Shown piece after piece: positions 46,431 through 55,735 of a DNA stretch of 64,000 nt. The translations under genes were made by a program, and so were the position numbers. How positions within the stretch are numbered: position 1 is the first letter of the stretch; every line of letters starts with the position of its first letter. Source of the stretch: Paramoeba atlantica (lineage: Eukaryota > Discosea). Location: positions 186,001-250,000 of the forward strand of contig CDRNVI010000002.1 of the NCBI GenBank assembly GCA_977017575.1. The letters run 5' to 3'. The notes under the pieces were generated by a model. That model was not told the DNA's origin, made no database searches, and saw nothing but the letters and a program-made list of their open reading frames with translations.

Positions 46431-48380
46431 TCAAGCAGATCGAGATCGAACAGTGTCCGACTTGAAGATAGAGCTTAATTGTTGGTTGCCATGAAAACCC
46501 ATGCTTTCAGCATTTTCACGTACTTCTGATAGGGGCGAAGCGGTGTATGTTTCATCTGCTGACGATTCACTTTCACTTTCAACAAGGTATTCTACAGCTT
46601 GTTTGAGCTGCCACGCTTTTGCCGAACTAAGATCCTCAACGTCGTTTTCAAGAAACGCTGCTATCTGCCCCGGAGTAACGTGAAATCGATCTTTACATTC
46701 TTGCAGCTTCTCCACTTTAAGTGTATTTGTGTCGGGTGATTGCGAAGTGAACGAGGTTGAAACAGATTCTGGGTCACCATTTTCTGTTGAGCCTGTGGAG
46801 TCATCAGAACATGAGCTGTTCCTGCTAAATAAACATTGATCTCGGTGGCATGCTGATGTGTCGTCGTTTTCACAGACCTCTAGAAACCAATCAAAGGTTT
46901 TCAACATGTCCTCTGCTGATAACCGAGCGGAAGGATCTATTTCCAGCATAGGGCGCAAAAACTGAGATATTTCAATCGATTTTTCGGAAGTGAAATTATA
47001 TTTTTCATATAACACATCCTCCAATGACCATAACTTCAAGTCAACAACATGCCGAAAACCACCGTAGCTCGTCAAGAATCGGTCTCGATACTTCCCGTTG
47101 CCACGTGCCATATGATTAGGAATGGGTCCTAGGGCTTCTACCATCTGGGCTAAATGATCTTCATCGCGGCTGTACTGCTTGGATTCCTTTGGGTCAAACA
47201 AAAAATCTCCTGTTATGAGTTCAAAGGCAAGGCAAGCTGCACTCCACAGATCCGTTGAGGTATCATAGTCGTACCCTAGGATAACTTCAGGACTCCGATA
47301 CTGCCGTGTCTGAATTTCATCACTGAACTTTTTATTCCTCCAACAAGCGTTTCCAAAGTCAGCCAAAGTAACCTGCTCCGTACGTCTCTGCTCCCAATCT
47401 GCGCTTACTTGAGTATCTCGTTTCTCATCCCTCTTTTCCGAGTCAACACAAGAGAGAGATTCCGTGGATCCATTCAGCCCGTTTGATGCGTACACAGGCG
47501 TAGAATGCTTCTCCGGTTTACTTTCCGGAATTTTCAGTTGCTTTACTTGTTCTGCCAATTTGTCAGCTTCGTCACTTCCTTGCGAGGGTTCTGCTGGTTG
47601 CCCGGGCTTTTTGACGTCCTTTTCGCGTCTCTTCAGCCTCTTCTTTTGCGACTTTGTAAGTAATTCTGGATTCTTTTCTGAGAGTCTGATGTCTTGAGCA
47701 CGATCAGGAGGTACATAGTTCTGCATGACTTGCTGAATTTTCAAAGTTGGTGCGGAAAGCAGTACATTTTCGGGTTTGAGGTCCGTATGAATGATGCCTA
47801 ATCTATGAATGTGCACCAGAGCCTGCAGAATCTGCTTCATTATCTTTTTCACATGAGACAAAGGTAACCCACGATAGTTATGCTTCTCAATCAAATGCAA
47901 AATATTTTCTCCCAGAACTTCAAAAATCATAATCACGTGCTTCCCGTTTGGGCCCCGATGCTCGAAGAAATCAAGCATGTGCGCACAATGTAAAGATTTC
48001 CATTCATCATGTGAGATACTATACCGTATTTGCTTCAATACTTCAATTTCGTCCATAGCTGCTTCTGTGTATTGTGCAGCGCTCTTCTGCACTTTCATAG
48101 CCGCAAATAATTCTGTATTGTAGTCCCACACAAGCCACACGGTAGAGAAATATCCCCATCCTAATTTCTGAATTACGCGATACCGGTTCCAGTAGAGCTC
48201 ACCTATGTGAACAGGATGATATCCCCCTTTTCGGTACTCTCGTTTCCGCTCCATTTCTGTATCGCTAAAATCTTCTTCGCTTTCACTAACATAATCATTT
48301 CTTTCTTTTTCCTTTTTTCTTCGGATCTGCATTTGTGGGTTCTGCGGCCCATTCTTTCGTCTTAAAAGTGCATGTCGCAT
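46431..48380 (-). CDS. SR-protein kinase (SRPK)
   Basis: This 649-residue kinase phosphorylates Arg/Ser domains of splicing factors. After a basic head, the core starts HIGELYWNRYRVIQKLGWGYFSTVWL. The catalytic loop is HTDLKPENVLL, then comes the SRPK-type spacer of about 125 residues (basic KSQKKRLKRREK, acidic and Ser-rich) that splits the lobes. The second part has LADFGNACW, TRQYRSPEVILG and DLWSAACLAFELITGDFLFDP. A C-terminal extension of about 120 Ser/Thr/Asp/Glu-rich residues contains a helix (TPGQIAAFLENDVEDLSSA). Its presence implies SR-dependent splicing in an organism whose genes here lack introns. Confidence 0.95.
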   Translation of the reverse strand: MRHALLRRKNGPQNPQMQIRRKKEKERNDYVSESEEDFSDTEMERKREYRKGGYHPVHIGELYWNRYRVIQKLGWGYFSTVWLVWDYNTELFAAMKVQKSAAQYTEAAMDEIEVLKQIRYSISHDEWKSLHCAHMLDFFEHRGPNGKHVIMIFEVLGENILHLIEKHNYRGLPLSHVKKIMKQILQALVHIHRLGIIHTDLKPENVLLSAPTLKIQQVMQNYVPPDRAQDIRLSEKNPELLTKSQKKRLKRREKDVKKPGQPAEPSQGSDEADKLAEQVKQLKIPESKPEKHSTPVYASNGLNGSTESLSCVDSEKRDEKRDTQVSADWEQRRTEQVTLADFGNACWRNKKFSDEIQTRQYRSPEVILGYDYDTSTDLWSAACLAFELITGDFLFDPKESKQYSRDEDHLAQMVEALGPIPNHMARGNGKYRDRFLTSYGGFRHVVDLKLWSLEDVLYEKYNFTSEKSIEISQFLRPMLEIDPSARLSAEDMLKTFDWFLEVCENDDTSACHRDQCLFSRNSSCSDDSTGSTENGDPESVSTSFTSQSPDTNTLKVEKLQECKDRFHVTPGQIAAFLENDVEDLSSAKAWQLKQAVEYLVESESESSADETYTASPLSEVRENAESMGFHGNQQLSSIFKSDTVRSRSA

Positions 48381-48742
48381 GAAAGCAAGATAAAGTGTTC
48401 AATCTGAGCGGCTTAGCCAAATTCAGTCATAAAGTGCAAAATGAAAGTAATCCGCAAAAAATGGTTTGCAATATAGTAAGAATTGCGTGTTTAATGATAC
48501 TGAACTTTAATAAGTCAAAACTTGTTCCCTTCCCTGTATAAAAGTTTTCAGTATCAAAGATATGCTGCAATGAAATCATATGTCATGCGAACAAACTAAG
48601 CAAACATGTGAACGTCACGCACAAAAAAGAGCAAAATCAGCAAAATGTATCAGTACGTAGTTCCGTACTTCTCAGTCATCCTGCTGACCATTAGGATCTA
48701 ATACCCTTTTAAATAGAGAGTTCTGCCACTTCGTAATTTCTC
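48381..48742. other. intergenic, nothing recognised
   Basis: AT-rich spacer. A minus-strand TATACAG-like run near 48,535 is too far from the next ATG to call a promoter. No RNA or repeat was recognised. Confidence 0.4.
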
Positions 48743-49414
48743 TCACATAGCACCACCACGTTTTTCCTGACCCTCTGTCCACGCCTTGGCAATCATTTGT
48801 TTCATGCTATCATCCCCATCATTGTACATGTCCTTCATGAGTTTCATAATGCTATCCCCCGGATTGGCATCGTCATCCGTTTTGCTTTTCCCAACAGAGG
48901 GAAATCGAGATACCTTTTCTTTGAGTTCTGTCCAATGTCCTGAATCTGATTTTGGTAACGTGAGAACCACCGCACCCCCGTGTTTTATCCGATACGAGCA
49001 GGCATCCGCTTTCACCGACTTCTCCAACGGATAGAGCAGCAGTCGACAAGGCGTTCCCCTCACCTCAGCGGTAAACTCAGCCCGATTTCCCGAAGCCGCG
49101 AGCTGTGGATTAACGACACCCTCCGTGTCCTGAATCCCCGACAACGTGAAATAGACTTTGACGCTCTTGTCGGTTTGATCCCAAGAATATTGCGTGAGTT
49201 CTTTAACGGGTAGTTTGACTTTTACCGTGTCCGTGGTTGCCACAGCAATGGGGGAACTGGAAGGCAGGTCTGCGCCTTTAGCTGTTGTCATCGAGGTTAA
49301 CAAATTTTGCAACGCTGCTCGCACGTTGGGTCGTTGTGCATCCGAAATTAATCTCTGCAACTCGTTAATATCTTCTTGAGGAGTGATCATGGTGTAAATA
49401 AAGGATAAGATCAA
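48743..49414 (-). CDS. CacyBP/SIP-like protein (CS + SGS domains)
   Basis: This 223-residue protein follows the calcyclin-binding protein layout: a helical N terminus (INELQRLISDAQRPNVRAALQNLL), a CS/p23-like beta domain (about 65-165, with QYSWDQTDKSVKVYFTL) and a terminal SGS domain (about 180-223, SIMKLMKDMYNDGDDSMKQ and AKAWTEGQEKR). In animals it links Siah1, Skp1 and S100 proteins in ubiquitination and binds Hsp90-type partners. A cochaperone or ubiquitin-adaptor role is likely here. Some residues before MITPQ may not be translated. Confidence 0.9.
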   Translation of the reverse strand: MILSFIYTMITPQEDINELQRLISDAQRPNVRAALQNLLTSMTTAKGADLPSSSPIAVATTDTVKVKLPVKELTQYSWDQTDKSVKVYFTLSGIQDTEGVVNPQLAASGNRAEFTAEVRGTPCRLLLYPLEKSVKADACSYRIKHGGAVVLTLPKSDSGHWTELKEKVSRFPSVGKSKTDDDANPGDSIMKLMKDMYNDGDDSMKQMIAKAWTEGQEKRGGAM

Positions 49415-49522
49415 TAGATCCTTGTAAGATGAAATAACGCAGAGATGAAATTGTGTGTGTCATGTAGAGTAATCACGTACAACTCATAATTCATCACATA
49501 GAAATAGTCTAGAACACATGGT

Positions 49523-50635
49523 TTACCGCTTCTTACCATTCTTTGGAAGCACCTGCAAAGATTTAATCTTGTCCTCCAATTGCGTTAGCTCTGGATCTGC
49601 ATTATCGCAGGCCGATCTTTGTTCACAAAAACCATTTGTTTCGTTCTTTGGAGGATTTCGTGATTTTTTGTGTTTTGCAGTCGAAGGTCGAATATTCTTG
49701 TGAGCCTTCCTTTCATGCGATTCTGATTTCTCCGAAGATGTCATGCGTCGTGCGCAACCAAAAAATCCAACCTGAGGTGCGCCGCTCTCTAAACACGTCG
49801 GTTCCTTCTCACATTCCAGGCTTTGTGCTGTCTCCTCTCTCTGATGTGACATTTCGACAAACTCCTCAACCCCTCCTTCCCCTTCCTCATATACAGCGGT
49901 GGCTAACACACAAAGCGAGGCATTGTTGCAGCTTTGAACCTTACTCTGTAACTCCCGGTAGCGAGAGGGTGGGAGTGTCATCGTCCACACAGATCCTGGT
50001 ATCGAATCTGTCGCATCGGATGAGGAGACCGTCGAGCTCTCCACTCGCAAAAATTCCATCGAATGTAAAACCTCTCCTATTCTTTGCGGTCCAGAGACAC
50101 GCACGCGCATATCTGCCCGTGCCAGCGGCAGCGGTTGGCTCTCCACAAGGGACTTCACGACATGTAAAATTTGTGGTTTCATCGCGGTGTGCAGACGGAC
50201 GGCGAATCCCGTATCCCGCATCACACGCTCCAGGACACTTTTTGAATAGCGCCGGCGGGTGCGGGGGTCCACGCAAAGCTCCGTGACGCCGGTGACGACT
50301 TGGGACCACGCTTTTTGGTACTCCGCCTCGCGTTCGAGCTCAGCCACTTGGATTTCCCCATGCTGGAGAATATGAGAAAGGACGGTGGCCTCATCTGTGG
50401 TGCCGAAACACTTGGAAAGCTCCGCGCTGGAGGCAAACTGTCCCGTGCTGACATTCGTGAAGACACGCTCCGTGACCACTACGTCGTGGAGGTTATGTTG
50501 GGGTCCGCTACGGTAGGCGAGTACGGTGTTTTTGTGACACGCAATTTCGAATCGCTTTCCTTTCTGACGCAAACGAACGATGGAGATACTGTTGTGCCTC
50601 CGTTGATTGAGAGGAGTAGTGATGCGAGCACTCAT
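49523..50635 (-). CDS. SBDS: ribosome maturation factor SBDS/Sdo1
   Basis: This 370-residue protein matches SBDS, which with EFL1 removes eIF6 from nascent 60S subunits. Domain I has ITTPLNQRRHNSISIVRLRQKGKRFEIACHKN at the start and VFTNVSTGQFASSAELSKCFGT. Domain II follows with ILQHGEIQVAELER and CVDPRTRRRYS...LERVMRDTGF. Domain III covers about 165-250. The last 120 residues are an extra tail, acidic then basic (KAHKNIRPSTAKHKKSRNPPK); extensions of this kind occur in plant and trypanosome SBDS. The standard length is about 250. Confidence 0.95.
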   Translation of the reverse strand: MSARITTPLNQRRHNSISIVRLRQKGKRFEIACHKNTVLAYRSGPQHNLHDVVVTERVFTNVSTGQFASSAELSKCFGTTDEATVLSHILQHGEIQVAELEREAEYQKAWSQVVTGVTELCVDPRTRRRYSKSVLERVMRDTGFAVRLHTAMKPQILHVVKSLVESQPLPLARADMRVRVSGPQRIGEVLHSMEFLRVESSTVSSSDATDSIPGSVWTMTLPPSRYRELQSKVQSCNNASLCVLATAVYEEGEGGVEEFVEMSHQREETAQSLECEKEPTCLESGAPQVGFFGCARRMTSSEKSESHERKAHKNIRPSTAKHKKSRNPPKNETNGFCEQRSACDNADPELTQLEDKIKSLQVLPKNGKKR

Positions 50636-50996
50636 TCGGAAATGTGGAAAAGGAAAAGGAATAGGAATGCTTGTTGTATGTATGCTTACCGCATGTAAGG
50701 AGGGTATAGTCAGCGAGGACAGCCCGTGTTAAATACAAAACTTTATTAGAAAAACATCATGTGAAAAAATATCCATCACTATCACTATTCCGATTAGAGC
50801 ATGTAATTTTTTCCTGGCACATGCAATACATGTGCGCTACATTGTATGTGGTTGATTTCTTTTTACTTTGTTCAATAACCTGCGTCATAAGAAAATGCAT
50901 GATTATCTGCCGATCTTTGACACTCAAAAGGTAACTGTCATGTATAAACTACATCCTAGTATACTCCTATATTCTTCACATGCTAGACATTAGATG
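50636..50996. other. intergenic, nothing recognised
   Basis: Spacer between prohibitin and SBDS. No ORF, RNA or repeat can be supported. Confidence 0.4.
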
Positions 50997-51833
50997 TTAG
51001 TGTTGTGTACTATGTGCTCGTGGATGCAATGAGCCAAACACATCTCCTAGAATAAATGAGCCGTTGTGTGGCACGAACGATACATTTGGAGAGTTCACCA
51101 ATTCATTGGCAATCTCCTTGGCTGCTTCAATGCGTCGAAGCTCCACAAGACCATTACCAGCCTTTTGCATCGCATTGCTAATGAGTCGCGCTGCGCTAGA
51201 TTCACCCTCTGCTCGAATGACGGCAGCTCTTTTCTTTTGCTCGTTCTCTTGCACAACAAATTTAAAGCGTTCCGCCTCTTGCTGCGCGACTTGCTTTTGC
51301 TCCACAGCCATCATGAACTCCTTTCCGAAAGAGATATCCATCAGACTGATGTCGTCCAGAATAATGTTAAACTCGCGACTAGCTTTCTCGCTCATCCAGC
51401 TGCGAATACGTTCACTCACCTTTTCACGGTTCACAATAAGCTCCTCGGCATTATGTTCCGCAACCACAGCCTTCATGATTTCATTCCCAATGGAGGGCAG
51501 AATCTTTTCGTCGTAGTCGTGACCCAGCTCCCGGTAAATATCTGGAAGCTTCTCCACACAAGGGCGAAACAAAACGCGAAGGCGTATGTTCACCATCTGC
51601 AGGTCCTTCGTTCCCGTCATCGTGCTGATCACACGCGGCCGCAGGCGAATGTCAAACAGCTTGGGGACTTCCACCATGGGCATACGGAAATGGATGCCTT
51701 CTCCATAGGTACCGTCCTTGATACCTGAAAGCATGGAGTAGACCACCGCACACTCCCCGGGGTGCACAACGTAGGTGCACGTTCCAGCAGCCACGGCACC
51801 CAGCCCAAAGGCAACGGCTGTGCGCGCGAACAT
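50997..51833 (-). CDS. PHB1: prohibitin 1
   Basis: This 278-residue SPFH protein forms, with PHB2, ring complexes of the mitochondrial inner membrane that stabilise respiratory assemblies. The N-terminal membrane anchor is FARTAVAFGLGAVAAGTCTYVV. The SPFH core has RPRVISTMTGTKDLQMVNIRLRVLFRP and SIGNEIMKAVVAEHNAEELIVNRE. The coiled coil has KQVAQQEAERFKFVVQENEQKKRAAVI, which is PHB1-like rather than PHB2-like. The length is normal. Confidence 0.94.
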   Translation of the reverse strand: MFARTAVAFGLGAVAAGTCTYVVHPGECAVVYSMLSGIKDGTYGEGIHFRMPMVEVPKLFDIRLRPRVISTMTGTKDLQMVNIRLRVLFRPCVEKLPDIYRELGHDYDEKILPSIGNEIMKAVVAEHNAEELIVNREKVSERIRSWMSEKASREFNIILDDISLMDISFGKEFMMAVEQKQVAQQEAERFKFVVQENEQKKRAAVIRAEGESSAARLISNAMQKAGNGLVELRRIEAAKEIANELVNSPNVSFVPHNGSFILGDVFGSLHPRAHSTQH

Positions 51834-52299
51834 GGGTGAAATTAAAGGAAAGAAAAGAGAGAACGTTTTGAAAAGTGTGATTGCGTTCTAAGGTGACGAC
51901 ATAAAAAAACATGGATGGGTAGAGAGACATAGGGAAGCACACATAATTTTTATGTACAAGTGCTCTTAATTCTTTTTCAAACGTACACAAATCTATCTCA
52001 ATGAACACTTTATACTGCATCCACCCAACTCCGAACAATATTGTATCATTAGAAATAGGCATGAATTGCTCGTTCTTCTTAAGTGTCCCGATCGTCGCAG
52101 CTGTAGTGTGCTTTCCCACACGCCGGGGAAAAATATTATCAAATGGTTTCAACGGCGTTTTCTGTGGAATCCGAAGCCACGAATGAAAGGAAAGGTAAGG
52201 TAAACCTTGCATGGAAAAGGAGATGCTGAACTGAAATAGTTGCTGCTGTTTTACATCGTATTGTGTATGGCCAACATGCACCTCTATTCATTAGTATAT
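51834..52299. other. intergenic, nothing recognised
   Basis: Spacer of 466 bp; the leader directly before PHB1 is CT-rich (TTCTCTTTTCTTTCC). A long minus frame crossing this region overlaps the PHB1 start in another frame and is not credible. Confidence 0.4.
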
Positions 52300-55185
52300 C
52301 TACTCATTTATGTCTGGATTAGAAAGTTTTACTTGCCGTATTCGATCTAGGCCAGGGGAAGTCGAATTTACTTTGCCTTCAACTTTCGACGACTCCGAAA
52401 ATGCAACCAGCTCTGCAGCTTGCTCCTCAGTCAGAGTATGATGCGACAACTGTTCGGCGATCTCTCTAGTTACCGTGTCGAAAATATTGCCTTCAAGTGA
52501 AAGTTTGGTATAGGAACGAAAAAGTTTCCACAAATCCTTGGTGCTGTACTTCACGTTCTTTAGTACCATTTTTGTACGCCTAGCTAACACGAAAAGCACT
52601 TGTTGAAGTGACTCACAGGGCTCGCCCCCTTTAATATACTGCATCCAATGGTCGGTTGCGAAGACATCAACCAGTTGGGTGACTTTTGTGGCTGTAAGCA
52701 GCGTCGCATTTGCCTCCACGTGGCTTAATATTCGTTTGCGTAGTGCGATAGATTGCAGGAGACCCAGAGGGCCCATTGCAATGGCCCAGTTCAGCAGGAC
52801 ACCTTGGTCTGTGACGATACCGGTGTGGTTCTCCCAAGAGGAACGAGCAATGTGCCGCAGCGTGTCACGGCGCGGGACGTAAGCCGTCTTACACATACAG
52901 TACAGCCAGTCCGATGCAAGGTGCAAAACCCACGCGCGGCTTAGCGTATCCTCCACGTGTTTGTACACAACATCCAACAGTGTGGTTCGGTGACACTGAA
53001 GATCGCCAAGGGCGCGAAGCAACATGTTTAGCACGGGGCCGCTTGGTATCACAGGGCTCTGCGAATCCGGCTTGGGTATCAGTTTCTCTTCAGCAACTGT
53101 GTATAAAAGCTCCAAAATGTCGGGCGATATTGTTGGAAGCACAGAGAACGCACGCAACGTCGTAGTTATATCGACAATGTTTGTCATTTCACGGCTTCGA
53201 AGTCCTTCCTTAATGCGTTTCGTGAGAAAATTCGTGACGCTGGGCTCCAAGCACATTAATACCGTTAAAGAGTTGAGAACTGAGCACGCAGAATGAAGAC
53301 TCCATGGGCCACAATTCGAAAATTTTGAGCAAAGCACGTCCTTAATTTCTTCATTGTATCTTACCGATTGACTCATAAAAGATAGGATCATAGCTATTTG
53401 TCCAGGGGAAAAATAGAGGCTTTTTAAACTCAGTAAGCGTTCGTATACGAGCAACGTAATTTCTCGTGACAGAGGGTCTGATTTCCGCCTAGTACGGGCA
53501 TTTAAAAAAACGGTAATGGTTTCTATAGATGTTCTCGGCAAAGATCTTTCAAATGAGTAAGAAAGTTCGCTCCACGCGTCAATATTTATCACCCTCGACG
53601 AGGCCATGATCTGCATTAACGTCGCATGATCTTCTGAGAAATCCAACAAAGAATTCCGGAGTAGTCCAGGTAGGCGTATCCAGAGTTGTGAATATATTAA
53701 ATTTTTTCGCTTTTCTTGCTCATGTTTGTTTCGATATACAAACTGAGTTAAGAGAATGATGTCTTCAATACTAAGATCACACGTTTCATTCGCTTTTGAA
53801 AGTTCAAGTCGATTTTCCACTTGGTGAAGAATTGCCTTACCAAACTCAGCATGTTTTTTAGGAAACTTGTCACCAACGCAATATCGTACGAGTTGCACAA
53901 GATTATGGTTATCAAGAACACCGTCAGGTTCGGCTTTTGCATTACCCAAAATTTTTGCGATGAAGTCATGCGCCAATACAGGATCACAAATCGCTGAGCG
54001 AAGCATGACTTGTAGAGCAATGGTCAGTGTACTCGACGGTGCATCCTCAATATTCTTATGTATGTGGCGGAGCAGTGCATTGTACACTTCGGGGTTACCT
54101 AAAAGAAGTCCTCTAGTGCTGTGAAGCAGATCCCTTGCATTACGAACGGAACAACTCTCAAGGTTTTGTAAAATCATGTTTCTCACCGGGTCACACAAAG
54201 CTTTCGTTCTATGAAGTTTCAGTACGTTTGCACCTCGTAGCAGCTCGCAAAGCCGAGGTATCGATAGACATGCAAGGCATGGAATGCATGAGTCAAGTAG
54301 GACTTGATGTCCTTCTCGATCAAACATTTCGCGTTGTCCGACGTTTAACACACAAAACGATTCCATGTATGGCGGAACGCATTGAACAGAACGTTCATTG
54401 AGCGGTACAAGACGCATCATGGCATCATGAAAGAATTTCGCCGTCGTTTTCCGAAGAGAAAGTTTCATTCGGCCTACCATCGACAGAATATGAGGAATAC
54501 GTGAACATGAAAATCCCGTTGCTTCACAATTTGAAAGGGTTTCTGCTAAACTGTTTAAGACATGCTGATAATCTGCATATTCAGTGCCGTGAACCATATC
54601 CATTACAACGAAAAGTTCTGCTAAAGCATTAGGGTCGCTACTTGAAAGTAACTTTTGTGCCCTACTGAGGAGTATACGAAAGAAACCATGGTCATATGAA
54701 AATCTGTCCTGTTTGACAACAGAAAGGGCGTTCGCTACTTGTGCTGCATCCATAGTGTGAATCAACTCACAGTATCGACTTCGGCATTTCTGTAATAGGA
54801 CCCATGGCATGGGCAACGTGACTTCGCTGGAAGTCCTCAAAAATGCTGTTAATTCTTCTATCGCCAGTTCGGACGCTAATAAATCTACTCGGTCATATAA
54901 CTCGCCAACGAATTTGTCTGTGTGCAGGCGTTCAGTCGTTTTATCCAACCCTAAAGCATGGAGTATAACCGCAATATCCCTTGCACTTAGTTTGTTCACA
55001 GCGATACCAAACAGATTTTTATTGTAGCCATGTAAAATGCACTGCGGAGGTGAGTCGAATATTTCCAACAAGGACTTCAATACTTTCAAAGTTTCCGCAA
55101 CATTTAGAATATGAGGAGGTAACGTGCGCTGCAAGAGTCTTTGTAGAGACAATGGACGCACATGGGCAAGTGACAACAGCTTCAT
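52300..55185 (-). CDS. large helical-repeat protein, probably mitochondrial
   Basis: This 961-residue protein consists of repeated helical pairs (units of 35-40 residues such as '...FHDAMMRLVPL...' and '...LLHSTRGLLLGNPEVYNALLRHI...'), with no catalytic motif. The architecture resembles FASTK/heptatricopeptide-type proteins that bind organelle RNA, and the protein at 17,851. The first 20 residues (KLLSLAHVRPLSLQRLLQR) form a basic amphipathic helix, a good mitochondrial presequence. It ends without an obvious RAP domain. Function in organelle RNA or ribosome biology is inferred. Confidence 0.7.
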   Translation of the reverse strand: MKLLSLAHVRPLSLQRLLQRTLPPHILNVAETLKVLKSLLEIFDSPPQCILHGYNKNLFGIAVNKLSARDIAVILHALGLDKTTERLHTDKFVGELYDRVDLLASELAIEELTAFLRTSSEVTLPMPWVLLQKCRSRYCELIHTMDAAQVANALSVVKQDRFSYDHGFFRILLSRAQKLLSSSDPNALAELFVVMDMVHGTEYADYQHVLNSLAETLSNCEATGFSCSRIPHILSMVGRMKLSLRKTTAKFFHDAMMRLVPLNERSVQCVPPYMESFCVLNVGQREMFDREGHQVLLDSCIPCLACLSIPRLCELLRGANVLKLHRTKALCDPVRNMILQNLESCSVRNARDLLHSTRGLLLGNPEVYNALLRHIHKNIEDAPSSTLTIALQVMLRSAICDPVLAHDFIAKILGNAKAEPDGVLDNHNLVQLVRYCVGDKFPKKHAEFGKAILHQVENRLELSKANETCDLSIEDIILLTQFVYRNKHEQEKRKNLIYSQLWIRLPGLLRNSLLDFSEDHATLMQIMASSRVINIDAWSELSYSFERSLPRTSIETITVFLNARTRRKSDPLSREITLLVYERLLSLKSLYFSPGQIAMILSFMSQSVRYNEEIKDVLCSKFSNCGPWSLHSACSVLNSLTVLMCLEPSVTNFLTKRIKEGLRSREMTNIVDITTTLRAFSVLPTISPDILELLYTVAEEKLIPKPDSQSPVIPSGPVLNMLLRALGDLQCHRTTLLDVVYKHVEDTLSRAWVLHLASDWLYCMCKTAYVPRRDTLRHIARSSWENHTGIVTDQGVLLNWAIAMGPLGLLQSIALRKRILSHVEANATLLTATKVTQLVDVFATDHWMQYIKGGEPCESLQQVLFVLARRTKMVLKNVKYSTKDLWKLFRSYTKLSLEGNIFDTVTREIAEQLSHHTLTEEQAAELVAFSESSKVEGKVNSTSPGLDRIRQVKLSNPDINE

Positions 55186-55735
55186 GATGCACGAGTTGTG
55201 TCATACACAAAGGAAAATAATTACGATAAACTTAGACATCACATAGTTAGGACATAACAAGTAAACCTAAGACAAAGTACACCCGGTGTGAACCTATCGA
55301 CGATAGGTTCACGATAATCGTGGGTCGTTTAGTTTTTTTCCACCTATAACCTACTTAGAGGGTTGAAACCTATGAAAGGCAAAACCTGACAAAACCCGCA
55401 TAATCATCATTGACGTGGCGAAGAAAATTACTTTGTCAAAAATGGTGAAGAACATACTTCAGGACGCCAGCGCATGTCCTTTCTCCTGTCAAGACATGCT
55501 TTTTGGCATGAACACCACATTATAAGCATTTAAACTTACTCGAAAGCAAACTCTAGAACAAACTTCCTGTGCACACATTGAAGAACTCCAGTTTGAGTAC
55601 CTACATACAACTCCGGCCAGATTGACAAAGCCGAATCAAACATAATCATGCGACGAAACACACCGTTTGTCACGAGATCGCTTTCCCCCTTTCCACTTCT
55701 TACAATGGAACCCGTTGTTCCCTCCTTTCCCTCTC
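55186..55735. promoter_or_regulatory. intergenic with perfect 25-nt palindrome
   Basis: GTGAACCTATCG-A-CGATAGGTTCAC at 55,288-55,312 is a perfect 12-bp palindrome, followed on the plus strand by GATAATCGTGGGTCG and a T-run. CATGC/GCATG forms a smaller hairpin near 55,494-55,509. These lie between the metallo-beta-lactamase 3' end and the start of the helical-repeat gene and could be a processing or binding site. No gene is seen. Confidence 0.45.

Noticed and set aside
49636-50286. 216-residue plus-strand ORF opposite SBDS
   Set aside because: Antisense shadow of SBDS with no domain.
51066-51728. 220-residue plus-strand ORF opposite prohibitin
   Set aside because: Antisense shadow; histidine-rich composition comes from the complementary strand of the coiled-coil codons.
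51652-52281. 209-residue minus-strand ORF crossing the prohibitin start
   Set aside because: It overlaps the start of prohibitin in another frame and has no recognisable domain; the shared part is an out-of-frame reading.
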